Shown: positions 42,816 to 54,981, counted from the stretch's first letter. The stretch is DNA of 64,000 nucleotides from Fragilaria crotonensis (GCA_022925895.1 JAKSYS010000112.1:1-64000); one strand, 5' to 3'. The notes: generated from the letters alone by a model not told the origin. A program made the numbers and translations.

Positions 42816-45800
42816 GCAATATTGCATATATTGTTCCTGGAATGGAGTTCATTGACACCATGTGCTCTGTGATGTGAGTACTCTCAGACCAAAGTACTGA
42901 GATACACACAAAGGAGGTTTACATAATTCACAATGCAAGACTGACAACAAAAGTAAATGCATCAGAGGAGGGTGTTATCCACACTGGCATAAAGACTGTT
43001 TTTTGAGCAATTCAAGAATTTTCCAATAGGAGGAGTGAGTATTATGTACTACTTCCTACTAGTACCAATAGAAGTGCTCCAGTCATTTGTTGTGACTGTC
43101 AACATGATTGTCACTGTTGGATTCTTCACATGCCAAGTTGCTATTGCTCATCCACACTCCAAGTCTCTGTTGTAAGATTCAGGATTTTTGAAATGGATTC
43201 ACTCAAAAAGGTGGTGTCACAATTCATGCGACATTCTTTACTTCATACTGGAGACTTCAAGCTAGTAGCCATTGGATAAATTTCAACAAATCTTTGAGTA
43301 GATCACTGCATCTTAAAACAAGCAGTTGAGATCCAATTTCATGGCAATTGGTCAGGCATGATATCATTATGATGTCTGTGGTAAACTTGTTGACAAAGAT
43401 ATTTGTTCTGAGGCTCCAGAAGATGCAAATCCTCAACAGTCTTGGCAGTGAAGAGACCGCACATTCCAGATACTGTGAACCTGCTGATGTGATGCATGGT
43501 ATTGACCACCCTCTTTGTATTGGATTCATGCTAGATCACTTGACGGTGTTTTGGCACAAGTGATAGTAGGTTTTTTGGCTTGGAGCAACAGTCACTCCAA
43601 TCAAGCAAACTAAGTGGTGACACAATGTGGGTTATTGTCTTGCAGCACATACCTCAGATTTGCCTTCTGCCACAAAATACACCAGCAAGGCAACCACCAC
43701 TTTCCTAGCCAAAATTGCAAAAGGAGAGGAAGATGCTACACAAGAAATGGTGCTCGTTACCCGCATGGAAGGAGAAGAAGAAAGTTTTGAGTGCAACAAT
43801 GATTCAGTAGGTGCATCCATTGACGCGTATAGGAGACAAAATGGAAAATATTCCAGGTTTAACAACAACAACAACAACAACTTGCTGTGCATCTCCCACA
43901 ACATTGCCACACCCCTCCTGCAATGTTGGCAAATTGACAAGAGAAGTAACAAAAATTAATGATTTGATGCCATTCAGACATAGCAATTGTATTGCAGAGA
44001 AGATGGCATCGGCACCAAACATGGAGCTCTTCAAAGGAAAGAAGCACCCATTGCTTCTCCTGCTGTTTCTACTGGAAAGTGAGAAATGCCGAGTACCGGT
44101 AGAATGAAAGTTGGTAAAGGTAAAACTGTGGAAAGGGGCTTGACCCATCTTTCTCACAAGCACCAGCTGCTGGTTGCTGTGACAGCTACAACAGCAGCAA
44201 AGAAGAAGGCAGCTAAGTGAAAGAAGAAGGTTGGTGCATCATCTGACAAGCAAAATGTGCTATTGGAGGAATTAAAAGTCCAATACATGAAAGTAGGAAC
44301 AAAGATGGATGCTTATCTAAGTGACAACACTGATGATGAAGACTACGTTGCCAAGGCACGCAAAACTGTAGACGTTTAATTCAAGATACTATGAAAACAA
44401 GCCTATCAGCAAGTTGCGGTTGTCATTCTCTCTACGCACAAAACTTGTCTACAAATGGAGGTTCACAAGACAGAGAATAAGATTTCCATGGATGTAACTG
44501 AGGCAGTATTGTGAGTGTTGTAATCATATAAGAACAAGTTGAGCCTGCATCTTGCAGGAGAAAAGCTCAGTCTGAAGAAGTTGGGAACCACTGCTATTTT
44601 ATTATTGCAATTACTGTGGATGTTGTTGAAATCACAAGTTCTTGAAGGTTTTACCTGGTGATTGCTCTGTGGACTCAAATAATAGTGACATTGCATTCTT
44701 TTCAAAGTTTCAATATCCATGTTAGCAAAAATTTTGAGAAGACAGTTTTGAGAGAACTTGTTTGATCACACAATTTGACCAACAAGGATCATAGAGTTGC
44801 ACACAAAAGGTGATGTCCATAGGATCAGAACTCAAGAATTGGAAGATTGTTTAGCTTCTAATTATGCTGTCGCCCGCTATTGTAGGGTTCAATACAAAGG
44901 ACCTGCAGCACACTCCTTTAATCATACCAACTTAAATGATCATGGAGTTGAGGTGGACGTGGCTGCTGAAGTTGAAGTGGATGTGGCTGCTGAAGTTGAG
45001 GAGGAGAGTCCTATTGAAGTTCCAATAGTTTTAATGTTGAAGATGCATCAAATTTTTGCGCGCAGGGTTTTGGTGTGGATGATGATAACAAACCTACCCC
45101 AGGATGAGGACAACATTGAAGACTCTGATTTTTCTTTGGCTGGGGTGAGATGACTCTAGATGAAAGGAGGAAAGCTGCTTTGAGCTGATCCAAACATCTC
45201 AAATTCAATATTGATGATCCTCCTCCTTGAAGCATCCATCCCACTCTGTCAATCAGTTGATTGATGCACTCAATAGTCACACACAGGCTTGCTCCAGTCC
45301 TGGGTGGGTGAAGTGTCTTGACAAGAGCGTGTCTGTTTGGACGAACCAATGGATATACCTAGGATGGATGTTTGTTCCAAGAAAACCCCACCCAATGTTT
45401 GCTTAAATCCATTCCAGGACCAATGTTGCTCACCATTTCACATCATACAGCACTCTTATGGATACGTAGACACAACAACACTGCATTTTGCTTAATTGAT
45501 GCCAGCACCATAAGCATCACCAACTTCAGCAGCAAGAAACGGTATTGATGCACTCTTCACAACTAGCTACCTTTTGATTCCCTAAGAATTCAGTTCAATC
45601 TGCTGTAATGTGCGCTCCAATGAATCATATGCCAAGTCAATTCCATCTTCAGTTACTCTTTTAGTCTCTGAAATGACAAACAATCAGTATTGTCATCAGT
45701 ATTTGTCCTTCTAAAGAATGTAGGACAATCTTTAGCATTCACAGTCAATAGGAAACGACCATCACTATAGTTTTGCCGCTATTTACGGACCCCAAAATCA

Positions 45801-45954
45801 GGGCAATGTTGCCAATGAGTGCCCAAAAGACTTGTAACTTGTTGACATTGTCAAATTGCAGCACATCAAGTTACACAGTGTGCCAACATGGATTACAGAG
45901 ACATGAATTATACATGAGTCCCCAGGAAGGGAAGCCGCAGGAGGGGTTGGGTTG
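42816..45954. other. MULE interior, unresolved degenerate sequence
   Basis: AT-rich with many stops in all frames. An ORF at 43811-44107 (+) and one at 44797-45153 (+; repeated VEVDVAAE units) are the longest, but neither has a recognised domain. A (AAC)n run at 43860-43881 is a simple repeat. These may be captured gene fragments or older transposons. Confidence 0.4.
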
Positions 45955-46290
45955 TATTGGAAGTGGTAGTGGTAATGGTAGCGTTACTGTTACTGTTAGT
46001 GATACTGTTAATGGCAGTGGTAATGTTTATGGTAGTGGTACTGTTAATGGTAGTGGTACTGTTCATAGTAGCGGTACTGTCAACAGTACAAAGCGGTACT
46101 GTTCATGGTTTTGCCAGTGGTACTAGTACTGGAAAGTAGTAGCACATGCACAGTAATCTGGTAGTGGTACTGCTACAGTAGAGGTAGTTGTACAGTACTG
46201 GTACTGGAGTACTAGTATCGGTGCTAGTAGCTGTAGAAGTATACTGCTACCGTTAGTAGTCACGCTACTGTAGCTAGTACTGGTATGGTA
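45955..46290 (+). repeat. GGTAGTGGTACTGTT-type minisatellite
   Basis: About 330 bp of imperfect tandem units built from GGTAGTGGTACTGTTAATGG and the shorter GGTAGTGGTA, drifting into GTAC-rich AGTACTGGTACTGGAG. The + strand keeps an open frame through the first third (VNGSGTVNGSGTVHSSGTV), which follows from the three-base periodicity and need not be a gene. It lies just inside the right terminal repeat of the MULE. Confidence 0.8.
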
Positions 46291-46476
46291 AGATCGGACG
46301 CCTATGTACAAAAATGTGCAGCATGTCGTACTGTACATTCATTGTGTTGTATAACCAACAGTTGATTTCAGGGCATGCCATGCGTGATATCATGCATGTC
46401 ATGCTCGGTCTTAATAAATATTAAACCAATGAATACGATATAAATTAAGAATGACCTGAATGACGGTCATGCCTAA

Positions 46477-47600
46477 CCCCCGACAGAAAACCTCGATTTT
46501 GTCCTACCGGGAAGGACAAAAAAAATTAGAAAAATAAATTAAAAAAAAGATTTTGTCCTTCCAAGTTTGAGTGGAAGGACAAAATCTAACCTTATAACCG
46601 CGGGTTAATGAAATTTAACACGATGATCACCATGTTAACGTCTATGACAAGACCTTCATCTGGTTGGCTTACTCGCTGTATGTCACGGATTGCGCTGTAT
46701 GACCCACAGTACATTTGTTGTATTCATGTGTATGGCTCAGCCTACTCAGTTTAACGATCAGAGCACCGGTTCGAGCGTTAGTTCCAATTATATAATCACA
46801 TGGTCATGGCGGCAAGTTTCGGCGATAAACACGACAAAAAAAAGCGAAACACGACTTGTTTTAAGCAAACACACCCGGAGATGATCCGGAAAATATCGAA
46901 ATTCACCCGGATGTTATCACGATTTGGCAACAACAATGATAAAAGTGCCTATTCTCCAGCCATTTGATGCCAGACAGCAACAAGGTGATTGCAAGACCCA
47001 AAAGGTGGGCAAGGCTGAGCCTTTTGATGTGATGGAAAGTGGTTTCCCTCGGTCTTTTCAGTGACAGGGGTCATGATTTTGGTGAAGATGAGATTTAGCA
47101 TGGGAGTTTAACACGGGCACATGTAAAAATTCACGAAAGTGCCAATATTCCAGACACTTGATGCCACCAGACCAAAAAAATGACTGCATAACCCAAGAGA
47201 TGGACTAGACAGCGCTATTTGATGTGATAGAATGTGGGGTTGTGGGTAAATTCAGAGATAGCAGTGCTCATCATGGTGAAGATGTGATTTAACACGGGAG
47301 TTTACCGCGTAAAAATCTTGAAATCAATTTTTGTACGGAGAATTTTACTAGAATTTGTCCTATAACTGACAATTTTCTCTAGGACAAAACATAAAATGAC
47401 CTCGAAAAAGTCAGCCATCTTTGTGTCGTCGTATCTTCACCATTATCAGTCCTTATTTCAAAAGTAGGACGGATTTAGAAAGGTAATGCATTCAGGAGTA
47501 ATTTGTACGCTTCAGTTTTTTTAGGTATTAAGAATTGGAAGTAAGCGGTGGACGCCAAAATTTGTCCTCTTTTTTGTCCTACAAAATTTCCTGTCGGGGG
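46477..47600. mobile_element. Nested non-autonomous TIR element, 1124 bp
   Basis: Ends are CCCCCGACAGAAAA at 46477 and its inverse at 47600 (CCCCCGACAGGAAA when inverted), flanked by CTAA on both sides (46473-46476, 47601-47604). Just inside both ends are several TTTTGTCCT/AGGACAAAA palindromes. The interior has no ORF but contains two copies of a unit of about 194 bp. No transposase is encoded, so mobilisation must come from elsewhere. The superfamily is not clear; a 4-bp duplication with a CCCCC-start terminus is uncommon. Confidence 0.8.
46925..47312 (+). repeat. Two tandem copies of a ~194-bp unit
   Basis: Copy 1 (about 46925-47118) and copy 2 (about 47119-47312) share AAGTGCC..ATTC.AG..., TTGATGCCA, GGTGAAGATG and GATTTA.CA.GGGAGTTTA in the same order and spacing. 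Both are internal to the nested 1.12-kb element. Confidence 0.65.
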
Positions 47601-47650
47601 CTAAAGACTGGAAAAAACATGCGATGTCTGCCTAAAGACTGGAAAATCTC

Positions 47651-47660
47651 ATTGAAAAAT
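47651..47660 (+). repeat. Right target-site duplication of MULE
   Basis: ATTGAAAAAT, identical to 36843-36852. Confidence 0.92.
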
Positions 47661-47810
47661 GTCTTTCTCCCCCCTCCATAAAAAAAGCTTTGACTCGCAT
47701 TCTGTCATAGCGAATTACTGCACTAATACTATTTCCGCTCTTCGGTCTGATCCACAAAGCAACAGGGTCCACCACGACAAACTTCATGGAAAGGAAGCCA
47801 TCGTAGCTTC

Positions 47811-48988
47811 ATGAACAAGAAATGGCAGAATCAGATTGTCTTCAGAAGAAGTACGCGATTACTGAGATCAGCGGCCGTTTTGCTAGGTTCGCTCGGGAGC
47901 ATTAACAGCCAGTCACTTCGGATTTCAACGAAACAAGGACCGACGAATCCGGTGTGGGACAACCTCCTCGATGTTGCTTCGCCAGAGCAAGATCGACAGG
48001 ACGCAACCCCGCTATTCTGGCATATTCATAAAGCTGGGGGTACAACCCTCCATGATTTCTTGAGTTCTTGCCTGAATCTGACAATCGCAGCCGAAGTTGG
48101 CGTTCTAACTGGACATCAAGATGATCAGGTAGGAAAAGCTGTGCTGGGAACCGAAACCCGTCAGCCTTTGTCATGGTACATACAATCTGTCTCACTCAAT
48201 TTTTCTGCAGAATTTAGCCGTCATGGTTCAAGATGGTCGCCCTTACATCAACATCGACACAACGACAGACGTGGGAATCCTCCATGCTCATAATCTTGGT
48301 TTTCAATTGAGACCTCACGTCGCCAATGTTGTAATCTCTCCTCTTGTACTTGAAGCCACTCAATATCTCTTCACGCCGGAAAATAAGGCCATGTTGTTTG
48401 CAATGATGAGGCATCCCGTAAGCAGGGCAATATCCCAGTTTTACTATATTCAAGGTGCCACCTGGGGTAAGATTACTGTTGACATTGTGCATTCCCTATT
48501 ATCGTTTTTCCTTGTACATGTCTAAACAAGTTTCGATAGAGCCAACATATGACAAAAAGTGGGCATCCATGACTCTCATGGACTACATCAAGAGTGATTA
48601 TGTGGAGAGCAACTGGATGGTGCGATTCCTAGTCGGTAAACCTACTGGATCCGTTGATGAAAACGACTTGGAGGAGGCCAAAAGTATACTACGCCAAAAG
48701 TGTTGGATCGGATTGCAAGCTCGCATGCGCGAGTCTGTCGATCGGTTTGGCGCGATCTTTGGCTGGACCCAACATCCAAAGTGGTCCTATTGCGTGGATG
48801 AATTTCAAGGAGGCCGTAAGAGATCTAACAGCAATGCTCAGAAACTAGTTATTAACCGAGATCGAGAAGAGTGGGCACTATTGTCCGAGATAAATGCTCT
48901 GGACATGGAACTGTTCGCTTTAGCTCATCGATTATTCCACGAGCAAACCTGGAAATACTTCCCCGAACCATCCAATGGCAGGTTTTAA
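47811..48988 (+). CDS. Golgi-type sulfotransferase
   Basis: A 343-residue protein in three exons: 47811-48128, 48211-48466 and 48531-48988. Introns are 82 and 64 bp with GTAGGA/TGCAG and GTAAGA/ACAAG ends. The PAPS-binding 5' loop is FWHIHKAGGTTLHDFLS, and the 3' phosphate loop is MLFAMMRHPVSRAISQFYYI. The N-terminus has Arg-rich and hydrophobic residues (STRLLRSAAVLLGSLGS), consistent with a type II anchor or signal. The C-terminal part (WKYFPEPSNGRF) fits the Sulfotransfer_2-like group. It starts about 150 bp right of the MULE boundary. Substrate unknown. Confidence 0.8.
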
Positions 48989-49219
48989 CTCTAATGTCCC
49001 AAACATCGATGTAAATGACGATAAGATAACATGAACATCCTATGAGATAAAGCACATCCTTCATTCAAAGTTTGTCTAAAGTGAATAGTAGGAGAGTATG
49101 ATCGCAGCATTACACCGAGTCCGCATTGCAGAGGTCTGCTTCACTACTAGCAAACACCCAGTAGGCCCATCCGGCAACCCACTCAACCTGACCCAATTCA
49201 CTCTCGACAGACATTCCAT
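48989..49219. other. Short intergenic between convergent genes
   Basis: 3' regions of the sulfotransferase (+) and ubiquitin-L40 (-) genes. Nothing further is seen. Confidence 0.4.
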
Positions 49220-49820
<601 letters not shown>

Positions 49821-51183
49821 ATGTAAGTTCTTGTCGCCATAAGGATCACACTACCCCGGACTTGAAAACCCTGCGAGGCACGGATCATGCTCTGTTCGTG
49901 GTCGCCGCTTGCACCATGATGTGAAAGTCCTGATTTCACCATGGTTATCGCAACCTTTTGGATTCATGTAGATTTTATACTGACTTCTACTGTTACCACT
50001 TACTACAAACAGGTCTCACCGAAAGTTCGAAGCTCCCCGACATGGTAACTTGGGTTTCTTGCCCAAGAAGCGCACCAAGCACCACAAGGGTCGCATTCGT
50101 CATTTCCCCAAGGACACCGCCGGCGGTGACTGCCACCTGACTGCCTTCCGCGGTTACAAGGCCGGCATGACACACGTGGTCCGTGGTGTTGATCGTCCAG
50201 GTGCCCTCATGCACAAGCGTGAGGTTGTCGACGCTGTTTCCATCATTGAAACACCTCCCATGGTCGTTGTCGGTGTTGTTGGATACGTTGAGACTCCCAA
50301 CGGTCTCCGCACTTTGACGACTGTCTTTGCGGAGCATTTGAGTGAGGAATTCAAGCGTCGTTGCTACAAGAACTGGTACAAGGCCAAGAAGAAGGCTTAC
50401 ACCAAGTACGCTCTCAAGCACCAAAAGGATGGTGGGAAGGATATTGAGCACGAGCTTGACCGCATCGCCAAGTTCTGCACCATTGTCCGAGTGATTGCCC
50501 ACACTCAAGTCAAGAAGATTGGACTTCGCGTCAAGAAGGCTCACATTATGGAGATCCAGGTCAACGGAGGTGCCGACGCCAAGGCCAAGGTGGACTTTGC
50601 CAAGTCCCTCTTTGAGAAGGAAGTCAGTGTCGACTCTGTCTTCACCAAGGATGAACAAATTGATATTATCGGAGTTACCAAGGGTAAGGGTTTCGAAGGT
50701 GTCGTAACTCGTTGGGGTGTCACCCGCTTGCCCCGAAAGACCCATCGTGGTCTGCGCAAGGTTGCCTGTATTGGATCATGGCATCCTTCCCGTGTATCCA
50801 CTACCGTCCCACGTGCCGGTCAGAACGGATACTTCCATCGTACTGAGATTAACAAAAAGATCTACCGTATTGGTAAGTCTGGCGATAAGGCTTCGTGCCA
50901 GACTCAGGCTGATTTGACTGAGAAGAGTATTACCCCAATGGGCGGATTTGTTCACTACGGTGAGGTCAAGGAGGACTGGTTGATGATTAAGGGTGCCGTT
51001 GTTGGTACTAAGAAGAGACCGCTAGTCTTGCGTAAGTCCTTGTTGAAACACTCCAGCCGCAAGCACTTGGAGCCTATCGAGATCAAGTTCATCGATACCA
51101 GTTCCAAACTTGGACACGGTCGTTTCCAGACTGCAGAGGAGAAGGCCAAGTTCTTGGGTCCTCTTGCTTCGAAACAAAATTAA
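49821..51183 (+). CDS. RPL3: 60S ribosomal protein L3
   Basis: A 390-residue universal ribosomal protein (uL3) that shapes the peptidyl-transferase centre. The start is [20 protein letters not shown]. The ATG is split: exon 1 contributes only AT (49821-49822), a 190-bp intron (49823-50012, GTAAGT to AACAG) follows, and exon 2 supplies G and the rest. The rest is one clean exon with [38 protein letters not shown], the conserved loop [19 protein letters not shown] and [16 protein letters not shown]. It has strong codon bias (AAG, GTC, CGT), as expected for a highly expressed gene. Confidence 0.97.
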
Positions 51184-52015
51184 ATTTCTTGTTAGCAAAA
51201 TTGAAGTACGAATTCTGTTTCATTTTGATGTGTTCTTCGTCAGCCCTTCTGGCCAGGAATTGCCGGTTCCACTGCACGACAAGACTTGAGAGACTTTATA
51301 GAAAATAATCTTACTGTTTGTAGCTCGTGCCACATTCAAGGGTTGCTTTTTCCAAGCGTATGCGGAATAGTCTAGTAGCATGATGGCATGGTTGTATGAG
51401 ATCGTGAGGTACCAGGTAGTTCAGCATATGCTGCTCCTGCATCTTGGACGATCATGATTTGCGCGGGCCTATCAATGTTGGTAACTAGAGAGCGTAAGTC
51501 TATAGTTGCCTTTAAAATCATGTCAGTACCTAGTACCGAAAAGGAGTTGCTCCCCTTGCCTTGGGAGTCCATGGAGTCGAAGCTTGCAGGGATCCTGTTC
51601 ATTGTACAACGAGCCTGGTGTACAGTGACACTGGTGCTCGAAGTGTACGAGTAGTCGAGTCGTATGGGGACGAAAGAATCCAGATGTTGAGCAGACATGT
51701 CTAACATACGGCATTATACGTACAATCCTGGATTGATGCGCAGACCCAGTACCAGTACTGTCATAAGTCATACCGACCGCATGGTCAAGATACTGTATAT
51801 GGACGGCATGATGAAAGAAAAGATTCCACCCGGTTCCATCCTGATCGCATTTGCATCTGGGATGGGGGGTTCTCATCCATCGGCATGCTGCATGCCCTTT
51901 TTGACTCTCGACATCAAGGTAAAACAAGGATATATTTGTATTTTCAAAGCGCATACTGCCATCGGTTATCACAATCTCCCAACTCTGCCCAAACATCGCC
52001 TCTCCTAATTTGACA
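51184..52015. other. Intergenic, no gene seen
   Basis: Contains GTAC-rich words (TGAGGTACCAGGTAGTTC, CAGTACCAGTACTGTC). The frames on either strand are short and non-protein-like. Confidence 0.5.
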
Positions 52016-53246
52016 ATGGTTCGTTTCAGTTTGATCTTCCTGGTCGCCCCTGCCGCATTAGGCTTCAGTCCGTCCAACGGCAGCATCCGCCGATCAATTG
52101 ACCTCGCTGCAAAGAAGAAGGTATTCATCGACGGTGAGGCTGGCACCACTGGTATTCAAGTGAGAGACCGTCTGGCCAAGCGCGATGACTTGGAAATTAT
52201 GTCGATTCCTGATGATCTTCGCAAGGACGAGGCCACAAGAAAAAAGTTCATCAATGACGCCGATGCCGTTATCCTTTGCCTCCCTGATGATGCATCCAAG
52301 ATGGCCGCTTCGTGGGTGGAACCTGACAACGATCGCACAGTCCTGATCGATGCTTCGACCGCCTTTCGCGTCGATGACAGCTGGACTTACGGGTTTCCTG
52401 GTGCGTGAGCGTTGCAAGATATCCATCGCTCGTTTATGTTTTCCCCAATTTTTCTCTAACACCAAGTTTTGTTGAACCCATTGCACTGTACAGAACTCTC
52501 GGCAGCACAACGCGAGGCTTTGAAATCGAGCAAGCGCATCTCTAATCCTGGCTGTTATCCAACTGGTTTCATTGGTCTTACCCGTCCTCTCGTAGATGCC
52601 GGAATCATCCCCGAGGGCACACCACTTACAGTCAACGCGGTTTCTGGCTACTCTGGGGGAGGAAAGCAGCTCATGACTATCTTTGAAGGTGACGATCACG
52701 AACCTTGGAGTAGCTATGGCTTGAACTTGGTACGTTGACACTCGTGACTCACCTCGATATGTCCTGTTAATCATTGCCATATCAAGAAATTCTCATGCGA
52801 ATCATCAACAGAAACACAAACATCTTCCAGAAATGGCAAAATACTCTCGCCTCGGCAAGGAACCAATCTTCCAACCACAGATTGCCACCTTCCCACAGGG
52901 CATGGTTGTCGCTGTGCCTCTGCACTACTCGTGGCTCGCCGAGGGTACCACTGGTGCCAAGATCCACGAGGCTCTCGTCAAGCACTATGAAGGATCCACC
53001 TTTGTGTCCGTCATGCCGTTGGGCGATGTTGCTGTCAAGGAGGCCAATCTTTTGGAGCGGGGTGGATTCCTTCGTCCTGATACTCTCGCGAATACGAACA
53101 AGATGCAACTTTTCGTTTTCCCCAATGATGAAGCCGGTCAGGTGGTTCTCCTGGCTCGCTTGGATAACTTGGGAAAGGGAGCAAGTGGAGCTGCTGTGCA
53201 GAACCTTAACCTTGCCTTGGGCCTTGACGAGGCCGTTGGTCTCTAA
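52016..53246 (+). CDS. argC: Plastid N-acetyl-gamma-glutamyl-phosphate reductase
   Basis: Third step of arginine/ornithine synthesis, NADPH-dependent. Three exons: 52016-52400, 52494-52729, 52812-53246, with 93- and 82-bp introns (donors GTGCGT and GTACGT). The 351-residue protein is the short (type 2) ArgC: VFIDGEAGTTGIQVRDRLA, VILCLPDDASKMAASWVEP, DASTAFRVDDSWTYGFPE, the active-site Cys in RISNPGCYPTGFIGLTRP, VNAVSGYSGGGKQLM and GLNLKHKHLPEMAKYS. The N-terminus is a signal peptide (MVRFSLIFLVAPAALG) followed by FSP, a Phe-led plastid targeting junction. The ATG at 52016 replaces an upstream in-frame TTG. Confidence 0.93.
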
Positions 53247-53393
53247 ATGGTCCATTTGATAGAAGATAGAGTACAAGTTTATGTCTTAGAGTATACGTTG
53301 CTTGGCTACCTTTTCTATAGACGGCAGGGGGTCTTATCCCTCATTTGACCAGTTCAATGTCGTTTGTAGCAATTGTCAAACTCCGGTTGGAGA

Positions 53394-54498
53394 CTACTCC
53401 ACGGCACTTTTGTGAATTCGGTTCAGTGCTCTCCGCAGACTTTGGGTCCGCTCATCCAGATACAAAGCCACAAGCCGATCGTCTTTGGCAAGAAGTGCTC
53501 CCTCACAGGATTGCTCAATGGCGACTTCTAATTCCCCAGCCACCAACGCCAATACGTCCTCTTCATTTCTCTTCGACACGAAGAGCAAAGGATTCTTTTG
53601 ATTGTCAGGTAGAAATTCAATGATTTCCCGTTCATCCGTGGACGCGATTGCCCTTCGTAGCCTACCCAGTCCATCTTCCTCGATAGAACCGTCTGACTTG
53701 ACGACCAGCACAACTGGCGATTGCATGCGGATCAACCGAATAACCAGTGTCTCGCGATTACTAGGGTTCCCAGGAAATACGAACCCATAGTTCAGCAAGG
53801 TGTGAATATTCGAGAAGTCTCCGTACGAAATGTTCACTTCCTTGCTTCGAATAGGATCCGTTGGTGATTTAGTTTGAAACAGGCGGTCCATCCATGACGA
53901 TGGTACCATCGAAGTTTCAGGCTGGTCATTGAAGACTAAACTCTCTCCAGCAACATCCAAACCAATTGCATTCTCATCTCCTACTCGTTCCACGCGAAGA
54001 CTTGTTTTTACGGTTGGGTTATGATTGATCATGTCCAATACAGGAGTAAGGCTGTACCCACCATTGGGCAAAAAATGGCAGCGCGAATCAACACACGCCA
54101 ACGACCAAGGGTCTTGCCGATAACGCAGTCGATCTGTTTCCAACTCTCGCTCCAATTGACCTCCGTCAGTCACTAATTCAAGTCGCTGAGTGGACCAAAA
54201 ACGTGGCATTTGAAAACTTTCTAGACTAGGCATGGTGTCAATGTAAGGGGAGAAATCAGATGCTGCCCCCCATTCTCTTCTCGAATGCCAAGCGATCGAC
54301 TAAACTTTCAGAGTCTGTGGCTGTTATGCAGGCTGCAAGAGGGATCCTCAACAGAGTGAAGGGATCCGTTGTAACTGGAGGAACAACATTATCTTGAAGC
54401 GTCGTATACCGGAAACCCGAATTGCTTTCGCGGATCTGCAAGGACGATTGAATAGCCTTGGCTTGACACCAAGCGTGAAATGCATCAAGATGCATCAT
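53394..54498 (-). CDS. SET-domain protein methyltransferase (SETD3/Rubisco-LSMT-like)
   Basis: About 367 residues. The first frame (54498-54260) holds the N-SET part, with FTLLRIPLAACITATDSESL. One G too many in a six-G run near 54266 shifts the reading; removing it gives FEKRMGAASDFSPYIDTMPS and continues into the main frame. That frame has the i-SET and SET signature GYSLTPVLDMINHNPTVKTS and EVNISYGDFSNIHTLLNYGF, then the C-terminal helical Rubisco-LSMT-type substrate-binding half. It probably methylates lysine or histidine of a non-histone protein; the substrate cannot be told. Read on the strand opposite ArgC; the genes are convergent. Confidence 0.8.
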
Positions 54499-54981
54499 GC
54501 ATCATGCATCATTGTCCACACATTCCACAATCTCCATTCTCAATTTGCCTACTTGTACGCTAGTAGTAGTACCTTGTACTCCACTACTCAAGCGTATGAT
54601 GCCTCTTATAAAAGTCAGCTCGGTAATGTACAAGTAGGCACGCCTCCAGTAATTCTTCAGTTCAAGTACAAGTTAATATGTAGCTGTACAGTACTGTACG
54701 AAGAATCTGCCAGTGTAGACTTGCAAAACTTCAAACCCATTCTCCAACGAGAAGCAAATTCAAAGGAGAGTACGATAGTTCAAACCCAGGACCGCGTTCG
54801 AGATGACAAATGACGGAGCAACTCATTTATGATCGAAATCCACAGAGAACGGGAAAGAAGTTACTTTTGTTTTTTAAGTAAATAAAAAGCCTGAGAAAGG
54901 ACACTTGATGCACCACCAGGACTCGACCCCGTTCCTTATGCAGAAACGCCCCTTAGCCATGCATAAAAGCGATGAATGCAT
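54499..54981. other. Intergenic with TGATGCA repeats
   Basis: Directly upstream of the SET start is a TGCATCATGCATCATGCATC triplet repeat (54484-54510). GTAC words cluster at 54550-54700. No gene is supported. Confidence 0.45.

Larger units (their letters stand above)
36853..47650 (-). mobile_element. Complete Mutator-like element (MULE), about 10.8 kb
   Basis: Bounded by inverted terminal repeats that begin GAGATTTTCCAGTCTTTAGG at 36853 and, inverted, at 47650, and flanked by a perfect 10-bp duplication ATTGAAAAAT. The first ~50 bp of each terminal repeat differ at one position; similarity then continues, more diverged, for nearly 190 bp. A MULE transposase gene lies near the left end (37928-39878, minus strand). 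The interior is AT-rich compared with the flanking genes and carries retroelement remains (about 41500-42815), a minisatellite (45955-46290) and a 1.12-kb element inside the right terminal repeat. Without that insertion it would be about 9.67 kb. Intact target duplication suggests fairly recent arrival. Confidence 0.92.
46330..47650 (-). repeat. MULE right terminal inverted repeat, interrupted
   Basis: The inverted match to the left terminal repeat is in two pieces: 46330-46476 (inner, diverged) and 47601-47650 (outer, nearly identical). The gap is exactly the 1.12-kb element with its duplicated CTAA. Rejoining the pieces through one CTAA restores GCCTAAAGACTGG, the sequence present in the left repeat. 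Confidence 0.88.

Noticed and set aside
43632-44163. Poly-Asn/Leu frames around the (AAC)n run
   Set aside because: Simple repeat translated in several frames; no independent coding evidence.
49993-50745. 250-codon minus strand ORF
   Set aside because: Antisense to RPL3, caused by its biased codon use; no protein-like motif.
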